64,000 nt of DNA, taken from positions 1,778,001-1,842,000 of the forward strand of contig NC_080422.1 in NCBI RefSeq assembly GCF_029873635.1, in the 5' to 3' direction. Within the stretch, counting starts at the first letter, position 1; every line of letters starts with the position of its first letter. This document shows, piece by piece, positions 24,301 through 35,189 of this stretch. Under the pieces are notes generated by a model, which did no database searches, was not told the origin of the DNA, and saw only the letters and a program-made list of their open reading frames with translations. The DNA comes from Malania oleifera. Its lineage: Eukaryota; Streptophyta; Magnoliopsida; Santalales; Ximeniaceae. The translations under genes and the position numbers were made by a program.

Positions 24301-25996
24301 TGACTCACTCTAAAAATGAGCAGTTCGGAAGCTATCCCAAGTATAGGAATTCTGTTATGTAATATTCAGCCCAAAGGCCAGATCGTCTCCTTAGGCAATG
24401 CGGTTTAATCTCAAATTTTACGTATTTACAATCGAAAATAAAAGTTACCAAACACAGTTCAGATTCGGGTTTTTCAGGATTGTTTGAGATTTTCTTTCGA
24501 CAAATTAAACAAACATGCAATTTAAACTCTAAAACCTAACATGCACTGAATTAAATAACAGGAAACGGAAATATTACGTCTAATCAAGTAGAAATTGAAA
24601 CACGCATTGAACTTCGAAATGAAGACTAAAGATGATAACTTTAACATGTAATTAAAACACGCAATAATAAAAATTCAATCAAACTCAAACACGAATGATA
24701 AAAACCGAACTTTAAACAAAATTAAGAACTTGAATCAAAATCAAAATTTAAAGGCAAACAAGAACTCGAACAAAAATTAAATCTTTAATGACTTAAACAA
24801 TAACTAAACATGATAAAAATAAGAACTTTAATAAGACTAACCCTAAACTAAATCGAACTTCAACAAAATTTAAATTTTAAAGAAACAACTAATTTAATTT
24901 CTAAAAACAAAAATATTTTTTTTTTCTTTTTGTATTTTAGGAAATTAAACCAAACTTTAATCAATTAAAACTAACTTAACTAAAAATTAAATCTAATGCT
25001 AATTATCAATTATGGAAAAAAATAAAAATAAATGAACTTTAACAATAATAACTCCCAAACAATATTCCAAAAATTAAGACTTTAATTAAAATCTTACCAA
25101 AAAATCAATAACATTTATTCAATTCTTAAAAGCAATAATAATATAAAAAAAAACTAAAAGAGAAGGTAAGACAGAAAAGAAAAAGAAAAAGATGGGAGAG
25201 AGAGTTGAGAGATGCAGGTTATGGCTTTAGCAAGTGGCTGGCTTCTCAAGTTGTTTGGAGTGCAACAATCGTGAAGCCCGGGGTGGTGGAACTGCAAGTG
25301 GCTGCAGGGCAGACTGGTGGTGGCTGACTGTGGGACACTCAGGCAGCAAGCTAGAACGACAAGAGCTTAAGGGGCTCGAGGAAGAGACAACAGCAAGGAA
25401 CTCGCAGTAGCTTCAACAACAGGTTCGACTACAACAACAGCATCATCCAACTACAGCAGTAGCTACCTCAGGTTGTGGTTGCACAGGAAGGTGGCTGGGG
25501 CACAACAGCAGCTAGGGAAGGAAAGAGTAAGGGAGAGGAAGGGAAGGGAGAGGGGAAGAGGAAGGGATGGCAGCAAGGAGAGTTCGAGGTGTAGGGAGAA
25601 GGGGAAGGAATGAGAAGGAGAAGGAGGGGCTGCTGTGGCCTAAAGAAAAGAAAAGAATTTATATAACAAAGGGGGGAGCCTTATGTAGCAAGACCCATGG
25701 ACAAAAGGAACTGATTCGACTGCATGGCCGGGTCACATCAAGGTAGAATTTTTATTTATTTATTTCTTTTCCTTCTTTTTGTTTCCTGGTGAACAAGGGT
25801 GATTTTGACCCTCCCAGAACATGTTTCTCTCAAAGCTCAAAACACGGAAGTTGTAAATAATCTTCTCATCTTTCTCTAGAATTTTGAATTATCTCAATTG
25901 AAGCTCGGACAGAAAAATTATGTATAAATTACGAAATGATGCTGGTTTTAGCTTCTGATAATTTTCCTACGATAAAAAAATGTCAAAAACTCATAA
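24301..25996 (-). repeat. 5' LTR of the gag-only element (main part)
   Basis: No coding sequence. On the - strand a TATA box (GTTATATAAA, 25,658-25,667) is followed by a leader rich in GGAAGG/GAGG and CAGC words (25,200-25,640, minus sense CTTCC/CTGC), then an AT-rich U5-like stretch to the primer site. The outer end continues after the solo LTR at 28,018-28,131. The 5' boundary (near 28,131, TGATTTAATTTTTGAGG) is uncertain. Confidence 0.6.
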
Positions 25997-28012
25997 TGTA
26001 GTAACCCGAAGAATAATAGTATATTAATAATAAGAGAGAGAGAAAATAGATACAGAAACAGAAGGAGGTCGTAGACTTCGTCAACGACATTGCATTTCGG
26101 AGAATATATTAAATAGTCACAATTTCAGAAAATTGCTAACTTCGTTGACGAACACAGGGTTTCGTCGACGAAGGCCGTAAGAATTTCGTCGACGAACACA
26201 GGGTTTCGTCAACGAAGGCCTTAAGGATTTCATCGATGAACACAGGGTTTCGTCGACGAGTAAATACCGAGAGAGGGTCTGGTACAGTCTGAATTTGGTC
26301 GACGAATACAGGGCTTCATCGACGAATTTTGTGAAGGACTCGTCAACGAAGTGGTAGGCCTCGTCGACGAATCCGGCAATATATAAGGAAGAAAAACCGG
26401 GATATTTTCATTTTCACCACGCCTCCCTCTCTCCTACGACTCTCACTCCCTTCTCTCTTCATTTTCGGCCCCACCAGTCGCCGGATCGACGATCCAAAGC
26501 TACCACGACGCTCCTAGAGGAGTTCTCTACACATCTACCGGAGCGGATCGTCGGGAAATCGGAGTTGGAAATCATCCCAAATTCAGGGTAAGGCCTTTTA
26601 GTCTCTTTTTGGCCTTACGACAGTTATAAAAAATAATGTAGGCGAAAAAATACTGATGTTTAGTTCTGGCATATGTTGGTTTCAGGGTATTTTGTAAGAG
26701 GCCCTACGAGTATCAGGTTAGAGTACAGTAGGGGCTTTTCAGAGATAAGGTAAGGGAAATATGCTATGCTAGGATATTTCTAAATATCATACAGTTTATT
26801 TATTTACGAAAATTATGTATTTTAGTATGGTGTGGCTTGTGATTATGTATATGGTATGGGGATACGTTTTACGAATTTAGTTCCATAATTTTATGAATTT
26901 CAGTATTATGGTTATACGAACTTCAGTATCATGATTTTATGGATTTCAGTACCATGATTTTACGATATTTCAGTACCATGATTTTTATGAATCGTAGTAC
27001 CATGATTATACGCGAATTCTAGTATTACGAATATGCAGTTCCATGTTATGATTATTCAGATTTCAGTACATTATGCAGCATCATGGTTAATTCAGTACTT
27101 CAGAATCATGGTAAATCAGATAGACATGTATATAGAAATATATTATACGTTATTAGACCCTGTTGGACTTGCAGCTACAGAGCACGGTACTGTTGCTACA
27201 GATACTATGTTACTTTATCAGTGCAACCACCTATTCAGATAATACGTGGTAAAGTTGACCACCTAGGCCCTTGAAGAGGTTAGGTTCCCCATCTAAATAT
27301 GGGTTGAGGTGGGCAGGTCGACTGACGGAGTTTAGTGATTTATTCCTGATTGGCCAGCCAGGGTAAATCCAGCCTACGGGCCGCACAACGTCATCGTGAG
27401 GGGCATGTCATGACACAGATAGCCACAGGGAATAGTTTCAGTTACTATTACTTACGTATTGATTTACAGAAACAGGGATCCTACTATATACACTAGAAGT
27501 ATTTTGAATTAAAACCATAATACTGATATGTTAAGTAATAGGGAAAAAGGGGTGGTGTGCTTTATTATTTGTATTGTACTTTTGTACTCAGTCATTCATG
27601 TTTATATAAAACAAATTTCATGATATATATAGTAGCTCATTTGCCACACACTAGTAATAGCATATTTTCTCTTATTGAGCGTTGGCTCATCCCAATGTTA
27701 AAATATTTTTCAGGTGATTTGGGTAGGCGAGCAGATCAGCTCGCAAATAGAGGGCGTCTATAGTGCCCCATCAGAGAGTGAGTATCATTTTTGGGAATGA
27801 TTTTGTGTAGCCCTAACTAGTTGAGGGCATTTTTGGGGATACAGTTATGTTGTATATATTGCAAAACATTTCAGAACTCTGGTATTGAATGTCATGGTTT
27901 AGGTTATGTTTATATGATTCTGCTTCTCGCTGCTTAGGTTAACACTATGGTATCAGAGTATGTTAATTGCTATTATAAAAAAAAAAATCAGTTAATTAAG
28001 CAGGTCGTTACA
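25997..28012 (+). repeat. Gypsy solo LTR with perfect TSD (cataa)
   Basis: It starts TGTAGTAACCCGAAG at 25,997 and ends CAGGTCGTTACA at 28,012 (2,016 bp). The 5-bp duplication CATAA occupies 25,992-25,996 and 28,013-28,017. The U3 carries at least ten copies of TTCGTCGACGAA or close variants (26,090-26,375) ending at a TATATAAG TATA box (26,380-26,387). A repeated TTTCAGTA(C/T)CATGATTTTA motif occupies 26,880-27,120, and the GGCCAGCCA/GGGCCGCACAACG module 27,348-27,390. No internal coding region remains, so it arose by LTR-LTR recombination. Confidence 0.95.
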
Positions 28013-28622
28013 CATAAATTGCTCCATAAAACCCAAATATTATAAATAGGACATCATGTTAAAATATTGAGAGTAATTAGGTATTTAATTAAAAATATAA
28101 GTGTAACTACCTCAAAAATTAAATCATTTTTTTTAAATAAACACATATGAACTACTCTGATACCCGTGCTATGAAAACTCAGGCCTCAGAGGGCACTAGG
28201 GTATTCCTGTATACAATAAACATACCTATGCAACGGAAAACATAAATTATACATCCTTATATACACATACAATACCTGAATTCAGTATTACCAGACCATA
28301 GCTATATTTTACATCTCTCTCCAGTTCCATCTATCCCAAAATACAACACTCTGTACAAACTTACCCTATAGACAGGGCAATCAAGAAAATCACGCCATCT
28401 GTGAGCCTGATCTGCTCGTATAACTGGCTCATTTGAAAAATGTTAAAGTAATAGGGAGAGACAACGCTCAGTAAGTGGAAATATGCTATTACTAGTGTGT
28501 GGCGACTAAGTTGCATACTATTTTAATAATATCTGAACTGTATAAAATGATAAATCTGTAAAACACATCTTACATTTTATGCAGTTTAAAGTATAACTAT
28601 ATCATCTGAATTTTCTACTGAT

Positions 28623-29510
28623 CATGCTGCTAATATCATACTATACTTATCAAATACTGTAAAACTGCATACATATATATAAATTTACTTTTTTCCTTGG
28701 AACTCTGTATGTCATGATTTGACCCTTCATGACAGAGTTGTGCGGCACGTAGGTGGGACTTAACGCTGGTCGGCTCTCCAGGTAAGTCACTGTACTCTAC
28801 ACTACCTCAGCCCAGCCAAACTGCATCCACTCCTAGACGCAGAACTGGACTGCTACCTCGTCAAACCGGCCCCCTCAACCCAGCAAACTGGGGAGCTGCA
28901 TCCACTTCGAGCACGGATTGACGGTACCTACACACTATCTGAGATATATGGTTGCACTTTATCTGTATTAGCAACAGTAGTGTGCTTTGTAATCTGTATG
29001 TCTGTAATATTTCACAAGGATCTAATCCTATATGTATAATACTATAATCTTTCTACTATTTTCATCATGTTTCCAAAATAACCATAAAACTACAATTCTG
29101 TACTGTAAATACTATAATATCTAAATAATACAACTATAGCATCTGGATGCTATATCCGTATATTTGACTGTATAATATGTCTGTATAATCAGAGTGTTAT
29201 GGTATTAGGAAACATGGCATTTTGTAAATACTGTATATACTGATTTGAATAAAAACTGTGATATACTGATTTGAATAAATATTTGTAGTATACTAATATG
29301 AATAAATAACTATAATATACTGATTTGAATAAATATCTGTGTATAGCAGTCTATATCTGTGTATACTGTATAACATGATATACTAAAGAAAACTGTATAA
29401 GTTCTATACCAGATAAATATCTACTCAAGCCCCACAAACATTAAATGTACTGTAAAACTTTTCATGCTACTAATATCGTACTATACTTATCAAATACTGT
29501 AAAACTGTAT

Positions 29511-29547
<37 letters not shown>

Positions 29548-30302
29548 ACTATACTTTTTCCTTGAAACTCTGTAAGTCATGATTTGACCCCTTATGACAG
29601 AGTTGTGCAGCCCGTAGATGGGACTTAATGCTGGTCAGCCCTCTAGGTAAGTCACTGTACTCTACACTACCTCAGCCCAGCCAAACTGCATCCACTACTA
29701 GACACGGAACTGGACTGCTACCTCATCAAATCGGTCCCCTCAACCCAACGAACTAGGGAGCTGCATCCACTCCGAGCACGGTTTGACAGTACCCACACAC
29801 TATCTGAGACATGTGGTTGCACTCTATCTGTATTAGCAACGGTACTGTGCTTTGCAATCTGTATCTATCTGTAATATTTCACAAGGATCTGATACTATAT
29901 ATATAATACTATAATCTTTCTACTGTTTTCATCATGTTTTCAAAATAACCATAACACTATAATTATGTACTGTAAATACTGTAATATCTGAATAATACAA
30001 TTGTAGCATCTGGATGCTATATCTGTATATCTGACTATATAATCTATCTGTATAATCAGAGTATTATGGTATTAGGAAACATGACATTCTGTAAATACTG
30101 TGTATCTTGATCTGAATAAAAACTATGATATACTGATTTGAATAAATATTTGTAATATACCGATCTGAATAAATAATTGTAATATACTGATCTGAATAAA
30201 TATATGTGTATATTGGTTTATATCTCTATATACTGTATAACATGATATGCTAAAGAAAACTATATAAGTTCTATACCAGATAAATATCTACTCAGGCCAC
30301 AC
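28623..30302. repeat. 840-bp direct tandem duplication inside LTR-1
   Basis: Copy 1 (28,623-29,462) and copy 2 (29,463-about 30,302) begin CATGCT(G/A)CTAATATC(A/G)TACTA and run in parallel for their full length, with point differences. A CA/TA microsatellite (about 29,511-29,548) is expanded in copy 2 only. Both copies contain the mid-LTR CATGATTTGACC/GACAGAGTTGTGC module. Confidence 0.93.
29220..29345. repeat. Short GATTTGAATAAA tandem array
   Basis: TATACTGATTTGAATAAA-like units recur about four times in copy 1 and again at about 30,100-30,205 in copy 2 of the large duplication. The place corresponds to the minisatellites of the other LTRs. Confidence 0.8.
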
Positions 30303-30385
30303 AAACATTAAAAATTTTTATTCTGTAAAAATTGGATAATTAACTTAAAACGATCTGCTAATAAAATAAAATTATTTTCCCCCTA

Positions 30386-31561
30386 TTTTAATATCCAACA
30401 ATAACCTAAACAGCGGAAGTCCAATCATATAAAATAAGTCCACATATAATACAATACCAGAGTGTCAAATCATTCCATGACATACAAACATCACTGTTTC
30501 TCTCGAACCTACCCTTTCTAATACCAAGGGCGTACAAAACATAACATCCAAAAAAAATAATACTCACTCTCAGAAAGGGTAGTAAAACAGCCCCTCTACC
30601 TGCAAGCCTGCTCTGCTCGCCTAGCTGGTTCACTTGAAAAACAATTCAACACTAAGATGAGCCAACGCTCAGTAAGACGAAACATGTTATTACTAGTGTG
30701 TGGCCACTGAGCTACATTTGGTAAAAATAATCTGATTTAGGAATAACATGAATAATTAAATCTAAAAATGCTAATATTACATAACGTATAATAAAACCAT
30801 TAACTATATTATTTAACATGCAAATCCGTATGAAACTACTTTTCATATTAATACTACTATTTTTGAAAAAAAAAATCTATTTATACTTATAATATCTGAG
30901 AAAATTTCCCTGGATGGTTGTATGTCATGATTTAACCCCTCATGACAAGGTTGTGCGGCCCGAAGGTGGGTTCGGGCCCTATCCTAGCTGGCCGACCAGG
31001 GTAAGTCAACTGAACTTCGACAGTCTGATCAGCCCCCTCAATTCATATCTAATGGAGAGCCTGTCCCGACGTGGGCACGATCGACCTCATACCACTTACT
31101 ATCTAAGTAAAGTGGTTGCACTCTGAACTGAATATCTGTACTTACGGTACCGTGCTCTGCTGTCTGATCCATCAGGGTCTGATACTATATAGGTAACTGA
31201 TATCTGTAATATACTGTTTTTACTGTGATTTCTAACATAACCATAACCCCATAGAATTTATCTGAAATTCTAAATAATTTGACCAAAAATCTGTTTTCTG
31301 TATAACTGAACTACTGTCTGAATATCTGTATATTGGGGCGTTATGGTACTGATAAACATGTTATTCTATAATTACTGAAAATGCATATTTTTAAGTATAT
31401 TGTTCACTAAAAAATTTGTCATTCTATATCGTGCAAATATCATGGTATTTCTATTAATGACTATAAACATAATATTCACAAATTCTGTAAATATAGTACT
31501 GTTTCTATTATCAACTCAAACCACACAATTACATACTAATATTATCAAGTTCTGGAAACTG

Positions 31562-31601
<40 letters not shown>

Positions 31602-34422
31602 CCTGAATAATAATTTGATAAAAATATATATAATTCATGTTGAAATCATAAAAGAGTTTCCTAGCATAGCATGTTTCCCTTACCTGACTACTGGAAAGCC
31701 CCTGTGGTATACTGGTCTAACACCCGCAAGGCTTCCTACTCATGTAGCAACCCTTAATAAATTATATCATAATAAATAAAAATGGTCAACTCGAACCCGT
31801 GGGTAACAGGGATACTTGTCAAATACAGCGGAATTCTATGCAGTAGTAAACATAAAATCCAAACATCCATCCATAAAAGCATAATACCAGAGCTTTCTAT
31901 AACATTATAAAACTGTACTTCTATACATCCCCCTATACATCAAAATATCTCAAGGGTCAAACACAAAATAACTCTGACCCTATTACAAAATCTTACCCTC
32001 CTCATAGGACAATCTCACTAGCTCAATGGCGGCCTTGACCCGCCAGTCTCTTAGGGGCTCCTGAAAAATTAATTAAGTTTGGGGGTGAGACACTTCTCAG
32101 TAAGGGAAAATAAACTAGATACAGCTGTGTGACAACATGAACATTTAAGGCATTTATACATATACAGTGCATTTCATATTTTCATAAAAATTCGTCTTAT
32201 CATGCTGAATAATCACATGCTTTCATATTTTCTAATAAGTCATGTCATACATAAAACATCTGTTATAGCTTAATAGTACTGAAAACATACCCAGGATGAA
32301 TAGTTAACTAATGTCATGTATTACCCTGGTCTAGACTGCCAGGTGAACGTCCACACTCTACTGAAAGCCACATCGACTATCCATCGCTCATCCCCTCGTG
32401 GGATGGTTAGCACTAATCTGACGTAGATATATGATCTACAATATAGCTACGGTACCGAGCTCCTAAACTGAACTAACTAACATCCGGGTTCTAATAACAT
32501 ACAGTACATAATTTCATAACGGCCTCATGCCAAACATTTTATAAATACGGTTTCGCGCCGAAATAATAGATATGGCCTCATACCGAAATCATAGTAAATA
32601 CGGCCTCGTGCTGAAAAACATAAATACGGTCTCATGCTGAAAACATAAATATGGCCTCGTGCCAGAATCGTTTCAAGTATTTACATTCTAAAAGTAACTC
32701 ATTTATCATATGTTCATCAAACTCAATATAGCATAACTCGTCTTTTCAAAATACCTGAAAATATGCTTTACTCGTAAAATCATTCATATCATGATTCATT
32801 CACATAAAAATAATGTTCATGCCACACATGTGCCGTTAAAGGCGTACTTCATATTCTAAAATCATCATTTCTGGCATCCCATACATACATATACATTTTA
32901 ATCATAATAGTAGTATTTTCCAAACATACATTTCATATGTGATATACAAAGATAGCATATGCTTTTCTAGAAAATAAATTTACTCATAATTAATAATAAT
33001 TTGCATGGAAAATAACTGCTTTAATTTATTCCCTTACCTGGCTACTGAGAAAGCCTCTAAAATATCCTAGCCTAACCCTTCATAGGATTTCCTACTCAAT
33101 ACCCTGAAACTGAAAATTCCTAGTATTAAACCTCAGTATTTTAATGCGTACATCATTTCTTATAACTATCACAAGACCAAATTTGGCTTAGAAAGTCTTA
33201 CCTCAACTTAGGGATGATTTCCAACTTCGTTTTCCCAACGATCTGCTCTCGAAAACTTGTAGAGAACTTCGCTAGGAGTGTCGTGGTGACTTCGGATCGT
33301 TGATCCAGCATAAATATGGCCCAAAAATGAGGAGAGAGAGAGAGAGAGCACCGAAGGGGAGAGAGAGAGGCTGAGGATAGCTTAGTTATGAAGTTAAAAA
33401 TCAGATTTTTCTTATTTATAAAGCAGGGGATTCGTCAATGAGTCACATCATTCGTCGACGAGTCCTTCACAAATTTCGTCGACGAAATTCAGTCTTCATC
33501 GACGAAATTCAATCGGCTCAAAAACGCCTCTCGGTAATTCTTCGTCGACAAAATTCAATCTTCATCGACGAATTTTCTAAAGCCTTCATTGACAAATACA
33601 GGGGATTCATCGACGAAGCCCTAATGATCCCCTTTTGTTTTTCCTTCCAAAATGCAATGTCGTTGACGAACGCAAAGCGTTCGTTGGCGAAGCCGACTTC
33701 CTTCTTCTGTTACTGTTTCCAATTTCCTTCCTCTTATTACTAAAATCCCATTATTATTCGGGTTGTCACAACTCAATACCCTGAAAACAACATTCACCAT
33801 AACTGAATATCAATATTTCTTGACCTACATCATTTCCTACAACTTCTAGAAGGTCAAAAATTGGCTAAAAGGCCTTACCCTGATTCTGGAGAGAAATTCG
33901 ACTTGATCCCACCGACGAGTCGCCCCAGCAGACTTGAGGAGAACCCCGCCAGGAGCGTCGTGGTGGCATCAAATTGTCGATCCGTCAACTAACGGAGCCG
34001 AAATCAAAGAGAGATGGAGGAAGAACCGTCCAGGAGAGAGAGAAGAGATTTTCGTCGATTTTCTGCGATTAAAATCAGTTTAAGGCTATTTATACTGTGG
34101 GATTCGTCGATGAGCCACGTCACCTTGTCGACGAATCCTGTAGAAAGTTCGTTAATGAATCTACACTCTCGTTGACGAATTTCAGACTTCCTAAAAATCC
34201 TCTCTCGGTATCTTCTCATCGACGAGGTCCTGAAGAACCCTCGTCGACGAAACCCCTGTGTTCGTCGATGAAGCCTGGAAAATATCTCAAGTTATTATAT
34301 CCAAAATGCAATGTCGTTGATGAACGCGAAGTGTTCGTCGACGAAGTCTACTACCTCCTTCTGTTCCTGTTCTTTCCCTTTCTTTTTATTATTTAAATAA
34401 CATTATTCTTCGGGTCATTGTA
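30386..34422 (-). repeat. LTR-2 (nested in LTR-1), split by a solo LTR
   Basis: The parts are 30,386-31,742 and 33,771-34,422, together about 2.0 kb. The 3' side has CGCTCAGTAAGACG (30,667), CTCATGACAAGGTTGTGC (30,938-30,955) and CTTACCTGACTACTGG (about 31,679). After the insertion the same LTR continues with CCCTGAAAACAAC, a GA-rich leader, a CTATTTATACTG TATA-like site (34,087-34,098), TCGTCGACGAA words (34,100-34,342) and an end CGGGTCATTGTA near 34,422. Exact ends are not fixed by a TSD. Confidence 0.72.
31743..33770 (-). repeat. LTR-3: gypsy solo LTR with perfect TSD (actca)
   Basis: Bounds are TGTAGCAACCC at 31,743 and GGTTGTCACA at 33,770 (2,028 bp). ACTCA is at 31,738-31,742 and 33,771-33,775. 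Removing it rejoins the flanking LTR-2 sequence cleanly (TTCCTACTCA then ATACCCTGAAAAC, a phrase also seen intact in other LTRs). TCGTCGACGAA words lie at 33,430-33,680, a TATTTATAAA TATA site at 33,413-33,422, and a CGGCCTC(G/A)TGC array at 32,518-32,670. The mid-LTR module is partly deleted near 32,322. Confidence 0.95.
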
Positions 34423-35189
34423 GAACTGGTATATATATATATATATATAATATCTGATAACATTATTAAAACTCCTAACATAGCATATTTCCCTTACCTA
34501 GTTTCTAAAAAGTCCCCTTTCTATATCTGGTCTCACACCCGCAGGGTTCTCCACTCAACACCCTAACAACCACATCTCCCAGAACAAAATATCATTATTT
34601 CTTCGTATACTATATTTCTTATAACTGTAGGAAAGACAAATACTGAATAAAATGCCTTACCCTATGATTGGGATAGAATCCAAACCACTTCCACCATCAA
34701 TCCACTCTAGTAGATTTGCAGAGAACTTCCTTAAGAGCATCGTTATGGCCTCAGATCGTCGATCCAGCGAGAAACAGGGCCGAAATCGAAGAAAGAAGAG
34801 AAGAGGGACGTTTTAGAGAAAGAGAGAGAGAAAGAGAGTTTCATGAGCCAAATTCTGTGGATAAATTTGGGTTTTAGCTATTTATAACCCCAGATTCGTC
34901 GACGAGACACGTCATCTCATTGACAAGTCACTGAAGAAAGTTCGTCGATGAATCCGTATCCCTCGTTAACGATTTCAGACTACTAAAACCCCTATCTCGG
35001 TATCTTCTCGTCGACGAGACACGTCCTCGTCAACGAGACCCTCATATGTTCTCGTTGATGAATCCCCTGTGTTCATCGACGAAACCTTGTCATCGACGAG
35101 ACCTTGTTTAATTCTCTGAATTATTACAATAAGTCTCAATGCATGAATTAAGCACCTAATTACGCAGTTTAAGCGCGTAATCATATGGA
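34423..35189 (-). repeat. LTR-1 continuation and short unclassified join
   Basis: A TA microsatellite (about 34,432-34,450) is followed by CATATTTCCCTTACCTAGTTTC, a GA-rich leader (34,795-34,835), CTATTTATAACC (34,879-34,890) and TCGTCGACGAG words (34,893-35,105), which is the U3 half of a gypsy LTR in minus orientation. The LTR start is missing. About 75 bases of unassigned sequence (35,115-35,189) connect to Gypsy-3 coding sequence. Confidence 0.65.

Larger units (their letters stand above)
22123..28131 (-). mobile_element. Gag-only Athila/Tat-like element, - strand, interrupted by a solo LTR
   Basis: On the - strand: LTR-like sequence (28,131-28,018 plus 25,996-24,301), decayed tRNA-Asp primer site, a gag of the Athila/Tat type, a long linker coding remnant, then a tail near 22,300-22,265 reading TTGAGGACAATGTT and GTTGGGGAGGGTG, which matches the purine-rich end of that lineage as I know it. 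No protease, reverse transcriptase or integrase is present, so this is a non-autonomous gag-only (TR-GAG-like) copy. The 3' LTR is cut off at 22,122 by Gypsy-2. The solo LTR at 25,997-28,012 splits the 5' LTR. Confidence 0.68.
28131..30385 (-). repeat. LTR-1 (outer nested LTR), 3' portion
   Basis: A gypsy LTR on the - strand with the usual marks read on +: CTCAGTAAGTGGAAATATG (28,469-28,487), TGTGCGGCACGTAGGTGGG (about 28,739) and GGTACC (about 28,933). It contains a large direct duplication and is probably continued at 34,423-35,115 after LTR-2. Its 3' end near 28,131 is hard to separate from the preceding Athila-like LTR. Confidence 0.65.

Noticed and set aside
33438..33743. Frames in TCGTCGA-rich blocks (also 34,097-34,396, 39,510-39,782, 45,780-46,091)
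   Set aside because: The repetitive FVDE/FIDE peptides come from the palindromic 12-mer and appear in several frames and strands, so they are not genes.
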